NCBI GenBank assembly: GCA_001804865.1
Contig: MHBK01000032.1
Location: 1 to 64,000 of the forward strand
Origin: Lentisphaerae bacterium GWF2_57_35
GTDB taxonomy: Bacteria > Verrucomicrobiota > Kiritimatiellia > CAIQIC01 > GWF2-57-35
DNA: 64,000 nt
Direction of reading: 5' to 3'
Part shown: positions 8,611 to 17,639 of the stretch, one piece after another
Position numbering within the stretch: the first letter of the stretch is position 1
Layout: each line of letters begins with the position of its first letter
Program-made: the position numbers and the translations under genes
Notes under the pieces: generated by a model
What the model was told of the DNA's origin: nothing
What the model saw: the letters and a program-made list of their open reading frames with translations, nothing else
Database searches by the model: none

Positions 8611-11109
8611 ATGAACAATAAGCAGCGTATTCGAACGAAAGCCGTTACCGCCGCCAACATCCTTAAACGAGTGGATTTCCACTTGAAGTATTCCCGCTGC
8701 AAGGACATGCGGACGGCCACCGAATACGACAAGCTGAATAGTTTGTCCCATGCCGTGAGGGATTTTGCAGTGGACAAGATGATTGCCACGCAACGCGAGT
8801 ATCTGGATCGCGACGTCAAACGGGTCTATTACCTTTCCATGGAATTTTTGATCGGCCGGCTGCTGTCCAGCAATATGCTTTCGCTGGGCATCATGGACGC
8901 CACGCTCGAAGCGGTGAAACAACTCGGCTTGAATTTCGACCGGCTTTGCTGTGAGGAACCCGATGCCGGATTGGGCAACGGCGGCTTGGGCCGGTTGGCG
9001 GCCTGCTATCTGGATTCGATGGCCTCGTTGGAATATCCCGGTTATGGCTATGGCATCCGCTACGAACACGGCATCTTCGTGCAGGAATTTACCGACGGCT
9101 GGCAGGTGGAACGGCCGGACGACTGGCTGGATTTCGGCTCGCCTTGGGAGATGATCCGGCCCGAATACAAAGTGCCCGTATTGGTTTACGGGCGTTTGGA
9201 AAACGTCTCGGACGGCAAGGGCGGCACGAAATCGGTTTGGGTCGATTGGCAGATGTTCGAAGGCGTTCCCTACGACCTGCCCGTGATTGGGTTTGGGGTC
9301 GACAACGTCAACATTCTGCGCCTTTGGAGTTCGCGCGCCGCGGAGGGGTTCCGGCTGGATGTCTTCAACCAGGGCGAATACACGAAAGCAGTCGAGGAAA
9401 AAAATTGGGCCGAGACGGTGACCAAGGTGCTGTACCCCTCCGAAAACACGCACGCGGGCAAAGCCCTGCGCCTGATCCAGGAGTATTTCCTGGTGGCCTG
9501 TACGGTGCGGGACATCGTTCGCCGGTATCGCAAGAATCACCTCGATTTCGACGACTTTGCCGAAAAGAACGCGATTCAAATGAACGACACGCATCCGGCT
9601 CTGACCGTGGCCGAGTTGATGCGTTACTTTGTCGATGAAGCCGATATGCCGTGGGACGCGGCCTGGACGATCGTCCAGCGTACGCTGGGTTACACCAATC
9701 ACACCCTGCTGCCCGAGGCCCTGGAAAAATGGCCGGTGCCGCTGCTGGAACGGGTGCTGCCGCGCCATCTTCAAATCATCTATGAAATCAACCAGCGTTT
9801 TCTGCGGGAAGTCATTGAGCTTTATCCCGGCGACGGAGATCGCGTACGCCGCATGTCGCTGATCGAGGAGGGCGATACGAAGTTTGTCCGCATGGCCAAT
9901 CTGGCGATGGTGGGCAGTCATGCGGTCAATGGCGTGGCGAAGCTTCACACCGAGCTGCTGAAGAAAAATGTCGTGCCCGACTTCGCGCATATGTGGCCCG
10001 ACCGCTTCGTCAACATTACCAACGGCGTCACGCAACGCCGCTGGCTGCTGCAATGCAATCCCGGCCTGGCGGAACTGATCACGGAAGCGATCGGCGACGG
10101 CTGGATTACCGATTTAGGCGAACTGCATAAACTCGAAAAGCAAGCCCGGAACAAGGCCTTTTGCCGGAAGTTCATGAACGTGAAGCAGTCGAACAAGAAC
10201 CGCCTGGCGGAATTGATTCTCGAAAAAACCGGTCTGGAAGTGAATCCGAAATCCTTGTTCGACGTACAGATCAAGCGCCTGCACGAGTACAAGCGGCAAC
10301 TGCTGAATGCGATGCATATCGTCACGCTGTATCGTCGCTTGAAGGCGCAGCCGTCGCTGGAGATTGTGCCCCGGACCTTTATTTTCGGCGCCAAGGCGGC
10401 GCCCGGCTACCACATCGCCAAAGTGATCATCAAATTCATCAATACCTTGAGCGAGGCTATTGACCGCGATCCTGTGGTCAAGGGGCGGTTGAAAGTCGTT
10501 TTCCTGCCGGATTACAACGTGTCGCTGGCCGAGCAAATCGTGCCGGCGGCCGATCTATCCGAGCAGATTTCGACGGCCGGCAAGGAAGCTTCCGGCACGG
10601 GCAACATGAAGCTGGCTCTCAACGGCGCGCTGACGATCGGCACGTGGGACGGAGCCAACATCGAAATTGCCGAGGAAGTTGGACTCGACCATATTTTCAT
10701 CTTCGGCTTGCACTCGGAGAACATCGAAAGAATGCGGACGTCCGGCCATTATAGCCCGTGGGATTTCTACCAGCGCGACGACGAATTGCGGGGCGTGGTC
10801 AACGCGATTCGGGACAACGAATTCATGTTCGATCAAAAGGATCTTTTTGGCGATATTTATCGCTTGTTGACGGAGTGGGGGGATTATTATTTGCATCTGG
10901 CGGATTATCGCTCTTATGTGGATGCGCAGGAGCGGGTGTCCCAGTTGTATGAGCAACCCGATTTGTGGGCGGAAAAAGCGGTTTTGAATGTGGCGCGCAT
11001 GGGCTATTTTTCCAGCGACCGGGCCGTCCGGGACTATGCGCAGAAAATTTGGGCGGTCAAGCCGCTGCATATCCGAATGAACGGACACCCGCTCGACGAG
11101 TTGGATTAG
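8611..11109 (+). CDS. glgP: Glycogen/starch/alpha-glucan phosphorylase
   Basis: A full-length 832-residue GT35 phosphorylase. It releases glucose 1-phosphate from alpha-1,4-glucans using PLP as cofactor. Signatures: 'VYYLSMEFLIGRLL' near the N-terminus, 'GLGNGGLGRLAACYLDS', 'NDTHPAL', and the PLP-binding 'EASGTGNMKLALNG' with Lys667, followed by 'GTWDGANIE'. The start ATG follows GGGAGAAAG. It sits directly behind pdxH, which makes its cofactor. This long (~830-residue) type is the classical MalP/GlgP form. Confidence 0.97.
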   Translation: MNNKQRIRTKAVTAANILKRVDFHLKYSRCKDMRTATEYDKLNSLSHAVRDFAVDKMIATQREYLDRDVKRVYYLSMEFLIGRLLSSNMLSLGIMDATLEAVKQLGLNFDRLCCEEPDAGLGNGGLGRLAACYLDSMASLEYPGYGYGIRYEHGIFVQEFTDGWQVERPDDWLDFGSPWEMIRPEYKVPVLVYGRLENVSDGKGGTKSVWVDWQMFEGVPYDLPVIGFGVDNVNILRLWSSRAAEGFRLDVFNQGEYTKAVEEKNWAETVTKVLYPSENTHAGKALRLIQEYFLVACTVRDIVRRYRKNHLDFDDFAEKNAIQMNDTHPALTVAELMRYFVDEADMPWDAAWTIVQRTLGYTNHTLLPEALEKWPVPLLERVLPRHLQIIYEINQRFLREVIELYPGDGDRVRRMSLIEEGDTKFVRMANLAMVGSHAVNGVAKLHTELLKKNVVPDFAHMWPDRFVNITNGVTQRRWLLQCNPGLAELITEAIGDGWITDLGELHKLEKQARNKAFCRKFMNVKQSNKNRLAELILEKTGLEVNPKSLFDVQIKRLHEYKRQLLNAMHIVTLYRRLKAQPSLEIVPRTFIFGAKAAPGYHIAKVIIKFINTLSEAIDRDPVVKGRLKVVFLPDYNVSLAEQIVPAADLSEQISTAGKEASGTGNMKLALNGALTIGTWDGANIEIAEEVGLDHIFIFGLHSENIERMRTSGHYSPWDFYQRDDELRGVVNAIRDNEFMFDQKDLFGDIYRLLTEWGDYYLHLADYRSYVDAQERVSQLYEQPDLWAEKAVLNVARMGYFSSDRAVRDYAQKIWAVKPLHIRMNGHPLDELD

Positions 11110-11164
11110 TCGGTTCCATCGCGGTTATTGAGGGTTTTGGGCACAACAAGGAGGTTAGCCTTAA

Positions 11165-12046
11165 ATGAAAATATTCATTGCCGGGTCGAGGGGGCAGTTG
11201 GGGTACGATTGCATGCAGGTGCTGGAAGGAAAGCACGAACTTCGCTCGATGGACTTGCCTGAGCTGGACATTGCCAGTGCGTCGTCCGTGGAAGCCGCGC
11301 TAGGCGCCTTTCAACCCGATGTGGTGATCAATTGCGCCGCCTACACAAAAGTGGATGCTTGCGAAGAACACCGGGAAGAAGCGCGGAATGCCAATGCCCT
11401 GGGGCCGAAGCTGCTGGCCCAATATACCGACCGGCATAATGCCGCCTTAGTCCATATCTCCACCGATTACGTCTTTGACGGACAACAGACGCCTCCGCAG
11501 CCGTACACGGAAGATGATCCCACCCTGCCTTCTTCGTTTTATGGCATTTCCAAGTTGGAAGGCGAGCAGGCCATCAAAATGACGACGGACCGGTATGTCA
11601 TTCTGCGCACGGCCTGGTTGTATGGAATAAACGGGCATAATTTTATGAAAACGATGCTCCGCCTGGCGTTAAAACAGCCCGACAAGACTCTGCGCGTAGT
11701 CAACGATCAATTTGGGACGCCGACGTGGTCGTATCGTCTGGCGCTTCAGATCGAGAAGATCATCGAGGCCGGCGCCCAGGGGCTTTATCACGCCACGGAT
11801 GAAGGCTGGTGTTCCTGGTACGACCTGGCAGCCTACTTCCTTAAAACGATGCAGGCGCCGCATCGCATACAGCCCTGCACCACCGCCGAGTATCCGACCC
11901 CGGCCCGGCGTCCGGCCAATTCGATTTTGGAAAATAAGCGTTTAAAAGAGCAGGGCCTGAATATAATGGCGGCCTGGAAAAGCGATGTGAACGAATTTGT
12001 CAGAAAGTATCAGCAACAATTGATTCAGGAAGTCAGCGGAAAATGA
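11165..12046 (+). CDS. rfbD: dTDP-4-dehydrorhamnose reductase
   Basis: A 293-residue SDR enzyme that makes the last step to dTDP-L-rhamnose. The N-terminal nucleotide site is 'IFIAGSRGQLGYD'; the family segments 'VVINCAAYTKVDACE', 'HISTDYVFDGQ' and 'YGISKLEGEQ' (Tyr-x-x-x-Lys catalytic pair) are visible, as is 'LYHATDEGWCSWYDLA'. A strong AAGGAGG site precedes the start. It overlaps rfbB by four bases (ATGA), so the two are translationally coupled. Rhamnose would serve the LPS or a surface polysaccharide. rfbA and rfbC are not in the window. Confidence 0.95.
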   Translation: MKIFIAGSRGQLGYDCMQVLEGKHELRSMDLPELDIASASSVEAALGAFQPDVVINCAAYTKVDACEEHREEARNANALGPKLLAQYTDRHNAALVHISTDYVFDGQQTPPQPYTEDDPTLPSSFYGISKLEGEQAIKMTTDRYVILRTAWLYGINGHNFMKTMLRLALKQPDKTLRVVNDQFGTPTWSYRLALQIEKIIEAGAQGLYHATDEGWCSWYDLAAYFLKTMQAPHRIQPCTTAEYPTPARRPANSILENKRLKEQGLNIMAAWKSDVNEFVRKYQQQLIQEVSGK

Positions 12047-13095
12047 ACAACCTGCTTGTGACCGGCGGCTGCGGATTTATCGGGGCGAATTTCATCAGAT
12101 ACCTGCTGGAGGAATCGGATTTTAAAGGCCGCGTGATCAACGTCGATAAACTGACGTATGCCGGCAATCCGCTCAGCCTTACGGATATTGAAAAGCGGTT
12201 TGGAGTTCGTTATGTGTTCGTCAAGGAAGACATCTGCGAACGCCGGCGCATGGGGGAGGTGCTGGATCGGTACCAGGTGGACTCGATCTGCCATTTTGCC
12301 GCCGAATCGCATGTCGATCGATCCATTGCGAGTCCCGACGAGTTTATTCGCACGAATATTCTCGGCACGCACACGTTGCTGGAACTCATGCGGGAACGCG
12401 CTAAGACCATTGCTCTTTTCCATCACATCAGTACCGACGAAGTCTTTGGCAGTCTGGGCGCCGACGGCTTTTTTACGGAAGATACTCCTTATCGTCCGAA
12501 CAGCCCGTATTCCGCTTCCAAGGCGGCCTCGGATCATTTGGTGCGGGCCTATCACGAAACCTATGGACTGCCGGTGACGATATCGAACTGCTCGAACAAT
12601 TATGGGCCGTTTCAGTTTCCCGAGAAATTAATCCCGTTGATGATTTTGAACGCCAGGGAGGGCAAGCCCCTGCCGGTTTACGGCGACGGCCTGAACGTTC
12701 GCGACTGGCTCTACGTTCGCGACCATTGCACCGCCATTTGGACCATCATGAAACACGGACGGCGTGGCTCGACCTATAATGTCGGCGGTCGTAATGAAAT
12801 GCCGAATCTGGAAGTCGTTCAGTTGATTTGCGGCATGGTGGACGAGCTGGACGACCGGCTGTCGTCGGGCGGTCTGCGCAAGGGCTTGATCGCCTTTGTA
12901 AAAGACCGTCCCGGACACGACCGGCGTTACGCCATCGATTGCAGCCGCATGGAGTCCACGCTAGGCTGGAAACCCGAGGAATCCTTCGAATCCGGCCTGC
13001 GAAAGACTATCCGCTGGTATCTCGAAAACAACGAATGGGTCAGCCAAGTCCGCAGCGGCGCATATCAAGCCTGGATACAGGCCCACTACGGGTGA
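12043..13095 (+). CDS. rfbB: dTDP-glucose 4,6-dehydratase
   Basis: A 350-residue extended SDR. Rossmann motif 'VTGGCGFIGANFIRY', then 'FAAESHVDRSI', 'HISTDEVFGSLG' and the catalytic 'YSASKAASDHLVRAY'; 'NNYGPFQFPEKLIPLM' and 'DWLYVRDH' are also typical of RmlB. It converts dTDP-glucose to dTDP-4-keto-6-deoxyglucose, upstream of the RfbD step. The start overlaps the rfbD stop. A 1.1-kb gene-free region follows. Confidence 0.96.
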   Translation: MNNLLVTGGCGFIGANFIRYLLEESDFKGRVINVDKLTYAGNPLSLTDIEKRFGVRYVFVKEDICERRRMGEVLDRYQVDSICHFAAESHVDRSIASPDEFIRTNILGTHTLLELMRERAKTIALFHHISTDEVFGSLGADGFFTEDTPYRPNSPYSASKAASDHLVRAYHETYGLPVTISNCSNNYGPFQFPEKLIPLMILNAREGKPLPVYGDGLNVRDWLYVRDHCTAIWTIMKHGRRGSTYNVGGRNEMPNLEVVQLICGMVDELDDRLSSGGLRKGLIAFVKDRPGHDRRYAIDCSRMESTLGWKPEESFESGLRKTIRWYLENNEWVSQVRSGAYQAWIQAHYG

Positions 13096-13150
13096 GTTGC
13101 CTTTCACCTGCTCCCTCATAATCTTAATCATAATCGTAATCTTAATCTCT
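13096..13150. repeat. Short AATCWT hexamer run
   Basis: Right after rfbB, words TAATCT, TAATCA, TAATCG and TAATCT follow one another at 6-bp steps (about 13120-13148). It is a degenerate microsatellite with no coding potential. Confidence 0.6.
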
Positions 13151-13204
13151 CTTTACTTTATCGCGGGGAGGTAGAGGCCGGTTTTGAACTCCAACGCAAG
13201 TCCC

Positions 13205-13408
13205 GCTTGGCGCATGGGGCAAAACGGGGGCGCGCCATCTTGGTCCATCCGGTGCGTTGGCGCAGGCCGGGCGGACAAAAGTCCTGCCCGGCCTGCGCCG
13301 CCTTCCGGCTTCGTCCCGTAGCGGGACTACGCCGGACAGGTCCGGCTGAACCAAGCTGACGCACCCCCGTTTTGGGCTCACTTCGTTCGCCGACCCCATG
13401 CGCCAAGC
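13205..13408. repeat. Large imperfect palindrome with internal hairpins
   Basis: The left end GCTTGGCGCATGGGG (from ~13205) reappears inverted as CCCCATGCGCCAAGC near 13394-13408. The inner words CAAAACGGGGG and CTTGGT are mirrored too. In the middle, 13259-13276 and 13281-13299 form a near-perfect 18-bp stem around AAAA. The block is non-coding and has the look of a decayed palindromic or MITE-like insertion. Confidence 0.7.
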
Positions 13409-13461
13409 GACAGCACCCCCATGCCGCTGAAGCGGACATGGGGTTCCATTGCGGTAGTGTG

Positions 13462-13487
13462 TTTTATTGGAGCCAGGGCGACCTCGC
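13462..13487 (+). repeat. GGAGCC(A/G)GGGCGAC repeat, copy A
   Basis: TTGGAGCCAGGGCGACCTCGC here matches TTGGAGCCGGGGCGACTCGC at 20878-20896, both after a T-rich run. Both copies lie in gene-free DNA beside a second shared repeat. Confidence 0.6.
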
Positions 13488-13686
13488 CCCGGCCAGCGGG
13501 GCCATGTGGCCCCGCCTCCAGCAGTCACTGGCCAGTTTCTCCCCAGGTACGTATTTTCTGCGGCAGTATAAAGATGCACCCGAGGCGACATGCCTGAAAA
13601 GATTGGCCCCGCGGATGACAAAGCGTCTCACGGATTGTCAAGTCCGAGGCATAAAGGTCATGCCACCGCCCCGAAGTGGACCTGAA

Positions 13687-13811
13687 GGTGGCCCGGCTTC
13701 TCCCTGCCCGCAACGCTTCGCGTAGGGACCCGCCTGCAACGCTATGCGTAGCATTGCGGGCAGGTGCGCAGGCGGGCGAAGACGGGCTCTTCGGCTTTCT
13801 GAAGCCGCGTT
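13687..13811 (+). repeat. GC-rich palindromic repeat, copy A (with extra hairpin)
   Basis: From GGTGGCCCGGCTTCTCC through CGCAACGCTTCGCGTAG to CTGAAGCCGCGTT, this matches the reverse complement of 20993-21082. Copy A has an added ~35-bp segment whose GCATTGCGGGCAG end pairs with the preceding CTGCCCGCAACGC, so the length difference is one hairpin arm. It sits in the 1.1-kb gene-free region. Confidence 0.8.
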
Positions 13812-14005
13812 GCGGGAAGGAAAACCGCGGCTCGCTGAGACAGCGGGCCCGGCCTGTAGCGATACGTTTCTCCATTATTATTTCTCCAAAAGGTCTTGAG
13901 CCATTCCGGCGTTCGTGTTATCGGAGAAAAAACTGAATATCGATTTAGCTTCGTTCGCGAAGCCCTGGCTGGAAATTGCGACAAAGGGACTCGGAGTCTC
14001 TTTAT

Positions 14006-14069
14006 AAAGCAGGGAATCGTGCGCCGGAGCGCTCCATAGGGAGCGCTATCCGCATGCCGATCCTGCTTT
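14006..14069. repeat. Extended stem-loop before the accessory cluster
   Basis: AAAGCAGGGAATCG and CGATCCTGCTTT form the outer stem; GCGCTCC-ATAG-GGAGCGC (14029-14046) forms the tip. There is no T-run, so it is not a plain terminator. It lies 170 bases before the start of the first gene of the exported-protein cluster. I see nothing else recognisable between 13812 and 14238. Confidence 0.6.
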
Positions 14070-14238
14070 AGCCCCGTCGCAAGGGCCCAGTCGGGAAAGG
14101 TCATGAGATAGTTGCTCCCCTGTATATCGGGGGAGATAAAAAGGGGAGGTTCAGCATGAGGAGGTCGTGTTCATTGGGTTTATATCGACTCATGGATTCT
14201 TTTGTGGCTGAATGGCCGCAGAACAAAGGGGAGGGGTT

Positions 14239-15966
14239 ATGGTTCAGAAACTAAAGCGCCTTATGGGGCGTGTGGACGTGCGCTTGTTGGTTCTGTTGGC
14301 GATGGGGGTTCTGCTGGGCACTTTGGCTTGGGCGGCCGTGCAGTTGACGAAGGAACAGACGGACGACTTCGATGCCCGGACGCTCAACACCTGGCGAGAT
14401 TTGATCGGTGAATTCACCCGCTTCCGCGAAAGTTCTTATCCGTTGGTCATTCCGGCCCTGCTGCCCGACGAGTCCTCGATAGATTGGGCTGCCCTCCAAA
14501 ACGACGACCCCGAATGGTATTGGGATTTTGATGCGGGGACCTATTATTTCGACCCGGGCAGCGAACTCTCCAAGCAGATCCCGCACGATACCGACTTGCT
14601 GGTCTACGAAGACATTGTCGAAGAAGAGCTGCTTGTTTTGAACGTCCCCAAGACTGCGGACGCGCCCTACAAAGAAGAAATGGTTTTCCGCGCGATGGCC
14701 TGGCCCCAGCCGTCGAAGTTCGAGCGTTACCAACGTTACCTCGACCGCGAACTCTGCAAGCGCCGGATCGTCTGGCACATCACGATGAAATCCCGCCGCC
14801 TGGCCGAAAAGGAAGAAACGCAGCCAAGAATGGCCGCGATTCTTGAAGGACCGCAGGCATTCCTGCCTGCGAATTCTTCCTCCATGCAGATGATGTCGAT
14901 GGAGTCTTTAACCGAATTGAAAATCACCGGCATCAGGAAGGCGACTAACAGCCTGCTCATCGAGGTGTCTTACCCAGCGTCGTACTCAGGAACTTCGTGG
15001 TCTGTTTTCTCCTATGACATGCCCGCGTGCGTCTACACTAACGAGAGCGGCGGGAGCGGTGGAAATCCCCAACCCCCCACCAACGATGCGCCCTGCGAAG
15101 GCTGCTCGACCTGTTACACCGACCCGGAAAGAAGCTTCGCCGGATTGGATCGGGTCTGGATGCTCTCCGAAAGCAACCTCGTCTTGACCGGCGAGACCAG
15201 TACGCTCTGGCTCGACACACGGGCTTTGGGCCTGGACACCAACGGCGAGCCCTGCCACCGCATCTATGCGTTGGGAGCCAATTCCGTCGATGAGGACAAC
15301 GATCAAATCAATTCCGCTTTTGAACTTTTCGCTCTCAAAACCGATCCTGCCGTTTGGGATTCGGACGGCGACGGGGTGGGGGACGGCGCGGAACTTGCCA
15401 ACGACACCAGCCCGACCAATCCCAATGACCCGCCTAACGCCAATGGCGCGATTCTTTACAGTGGCGCCCAAACCGGAGTCGTCCGTGTGCTGGCCGTGAC
15501 AATTTCCAACAGTTGGACCAGCGCCTACACGGACACCTTGAACGAGCCGGGCAGCTATCAGATTGCCAATTTGTTGGGTTCTAATCTTTGGCTGAAAGCC
15601 TTCCGCGATTTGGATGGCGACGGAGTGCTCGACGAGATCGAAGCGCGAGGCGAATACACGGGCAATCCTGCCGAGATCGGGCAGCAAGTCAACGGCATAG
15701 ACATTACCCTGTCCGATCCCGACACCGACGGCGACGGGTTCTCCGATTTCGAAGAACTTTATCACCTGGGTACAAACCCCAGCGACCCGGCTGACGGTGC
15801 GGTGAAATTGCAGGAGACGAAAGACCAAGTGTCCGCATACTGGAATATTTTCTTCAGGGATTCGTTGAGCTTTACCAACACCCCCGGATCGGCGGCGGAC
15901 CTCAATGACCTGCGCAACGCGCTCAACACTCTCTCAGAACAATTTCATGAAGCGGGGATGCAATGA
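14239..15966 (+). CDS. Membrane-anchored protein with TSP3-like calcium repeats
   Basis: A 575-residue protein starting at the ATG behind a strong AGGGGAGGGG site. Residues ~15-35 form one membrane span or uncleaved signal ('LLVLLAMGVLLGTLAWAA') after a basic N-terminus. The middle is not recognised; a Cys-rich patch 'CEGCSTC' follows a Gly-Ser-rich linker. The C-terminal half has Asp-rich calcium-binding motifs of the thrombospondin-3 type: 'DSDGDGVGDGAELANDTSP', 'DLDGDGVLDEIEARGEYTG' and 'DPDTDGDGFSDFEELYHLG'. It probably faces the periplasm or outside. Its stop overlaps the next start (ATGA), so it heads a coupled cluster. Function unknown. Confidence 0.75.
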   Translation: MVQKLKRLMGRVDVRLLVLLAMGVLLGTLAWAAVQLTKEQTDDFDARTLNTWRDLIGEFTRFRESSYPLVIPALLPDESSIDWAALQNDDPEWYWDFDAGTYYFDPGSELSKQIPHDTDLLVYEDIVEEELLVLNVPKTADAPYKEEMVFRAMAWPQPSKFERYQRYLDRELCKRRIVWHITMKSRRLAEKEETQPRMAAILEGPQAFLPANSSSMQMMSMESLTELKITGIRKATNSLLIEVSYPASYSGTSWSVFSYDMPACVYTNESGGSGGNPQPPTNDAPCEGCSTCYTDPERSFAGLDRVWMLSESNLVLTGETSTLWLDTRALGLDTNGEPCHRIYALGANSVDEDNDQINSAFELFALKTDPAVWDSDGDGVGDGAELANDTSPTNPNDPPNANGAILYSGAQTGVVRVLAVTISNSWTSAYTDTLNEPGSYQIANLLGSNLWLKAFRDLDGDGVLDEIEARGEYTGNPAEIGQQVNGIDITLSDPDTDGDGFSDFEELYHLGTNPSDPADGAVKLQETKDQVSAYWNIFFRDSLSFTNTPGSAADLNDLRNALNTLSEQFHEAGMQ

Positions 15967-17627
15967 CCTTGAAGCGAATACTTCTCCTTATCGGGCTGAT
16001 CGGTTGCGTGTCGGGCGCTCAGGCGGCGGTGACCAATCTTTATCACACCAACCGAGTCTTCCGGCCCATTACCTTCAACATCAACGGCACCCCGAGCGCC
16101 TACGAGGTTTATTCGATGGTCGGGCGGCTGACCACCGTAGTGGGGCCGACCAACATCATCGTTAATACGAACAATACCTTCGCGACGGAATATGAGGCCA
16201 TGGCCTGGGGTTATCCTTCAGCGACGGGGGCTTGGGCGGCAGTGTCGACCAATTACGTCAATTATACCAACAACTACCCCGCCGCGACCTATGACAACGT
16301 GGGCTGGGTCAAAGGAACCCACCAAGCTTATGGAGATTGGGGCGCTTTCCTCTGGCTGATGCAGAACCAAGTGGGCTTTAAAACTTCGGATACAAACGTC
16401 TGGATCAGTCCCAATGGGAAAACAAACTTCATAGTAAAAGTCCTGGTCGGTTCCATCGGGGATTATGCCCCGATGGCTAATGTCGTGGATCGCGGCCCAA
16501 CCAATTGGGCAATGATCACTAATTACCCCGGCACGGAAAGCTCAACGGACGTTGTCTGCCGGGGCGATTATACCGCGTACTATGAGCTTCTCCTTCTGGG
16601 CATGACAGCCTACCGACCGACGACAGAAGGGCCGCAATATGGATACCCAATCAGGATGCACGATGTTCCCGAGAACCTTGAAGAAGCTCCGGGAGCAGGC
16701 ATCCGAGTTAACGGCGATGACGACAACAATAACAGCATGGAAGATCGCAACGACACAACGGTTGCCGACGAAAATGACTTGGTTGAAGTGATCCTTCGGG
16801 CGACTCCAAATCCCTTGGGTCTAAAATACGTCCTCAAGAGAAACAACAGCAATATCAAGGTGTGGAGCAGCCAGACCAAGGGGACGGCAATCCTCGACGT
16901 CAACAACGAGACCAATTTGGTCTTCGATACTCCGGTGAAGGTCGTTTGGGTGGAGAATCCAAACGGCGGAACCTCGGACTTGGAATTTGAGGCGCGCACC
17001 GTGCCAGGGGATGTCTTGGTTGGTTCGGATAAGATTCACTTTTACCCTTTTTCAAGTGTTGTTGTTTTCTTCGAGGGTGAATTTGGGGTTCCATCTGATC
17101 CACCGGCGAGTGGGATTAGTGCTTTAGCCCTTTCAGTCTATATGAATGGGTACGATATACACATTTATGATGAGCCGGATATAGGCGAGTCACCCAATGC
17201 AGAAGATGTGGCATTCACCGAAATCGATAGTGCCGTAGAGAATCGCGGAGTCACAGCTGTTGCTGTCATTGGTTACAGTCACGGGGGCGGTTCAACCTTC
17301 AGAATTTCCGACCGGATGGCCGCCGACCAGACCGCCTTTAATCTGGTATTTACAGCGTATATTGATGCAATCACGCAACCGCTTCTGAATGCTACAGCAG
17401 AAAACCGTCGTCCAGTTGGTTCCTCTTTTCATGCCAACTATTATCAAGTGGCTCAGATGAATGACTCGCCGCTGTTCTTGGACGGAACGCCCAGCACACC
17501 GCCAGGCGCAGGCTTCGAAGACAATGTTGACGATCCGACGGTTACGGAAGGTCACACGACGATTGACGACGCTCAAATCGTCCATGATGGAATTCGTACT
17601 CGACTGTTTCAGCAAGTTAATCGCTAA
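15963..17627 (+). CDS. Exported protein with alpha/beta-hydrolase-like C-terminus
   Basis: A 554-residue protein with a signal peptide (residues 1-21, ending in 'GAQAA'). The N-terminal ~370 residues are Asn/Thr-rich and not recognised. The C-terminal part has a nucleophile-elbow motif, 'VIGYSHGGG' (Ser439 in G-x-S-x-G), and a late His in 'EGHTTIDD', compatible with a lipase/esterase fold. I infer a secreted hydrolase; the acidic residue of the triad is not identified. Translation is coupled to the preceding gene by an ATGA overlap and the HEAT-like gene follows 12 bases later. GC drops within the C-terminal half. Confidence 0.6.
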   Translation: MTLKRILLLIGLIGCVSGAQAAVTNLYHTNRVFRPITFNINGTPSAYEVYSMVGRLTTVVGPTNIIVNTNNTFATEYEAMAWGYPSATGAWAAVSTNYVNYTNNYPAATYDNVGWVKGTHQAYGDWGAFLWLMQNQVGFKTSDTNVWISPNGKTNFIVKVLVGSIGDYAPMANVVDRGPTNWAMITNYPGTESSTDVVCRGDYTAYYELLLLGMTAYRPTTEGPQYGYPIRMHDVPENLEEAPGAGIRVNGDDDNNNSMEDRNDTTVADENDLVEVILRATPNPLGLKYVLKRNNSNIKVWSSQTKGTAILDVNNETNLVFDTPVKVVWVENPNGGTSDLEFEARTVPGDVLVGSDKIHFYPFSSVVVFFEGEFGVPSDPPASGISALALSVYMNGYDIHIYDEPDIGESPNAEDVAFTEIDSAVENRGVTAVAVIGYSHGGGSTFRISDRMAADQTAFNLVFTAYIDAITQPLLNATAENRRPVGSSFHANYYQVAQMNDSPLFLDGTPSTPPGAGFEDNVDDPTVTEGHTTIDDAQIVHDGIRTRLFQQVNR

Positions 17628-17639
17628 AGAAGGGGTATC

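Noticed and set aside
8539..10053. 504-codon minus-strand frame opposite glgP
   Set aside because: Shadow of glgP; no start site or recognisable domain.
13142..13936. Several overlapping ORFs of 60-160 codons on both strands
   Set aside because: They translate palindromic repeats; none has a ribosome site or consistent coding signal.
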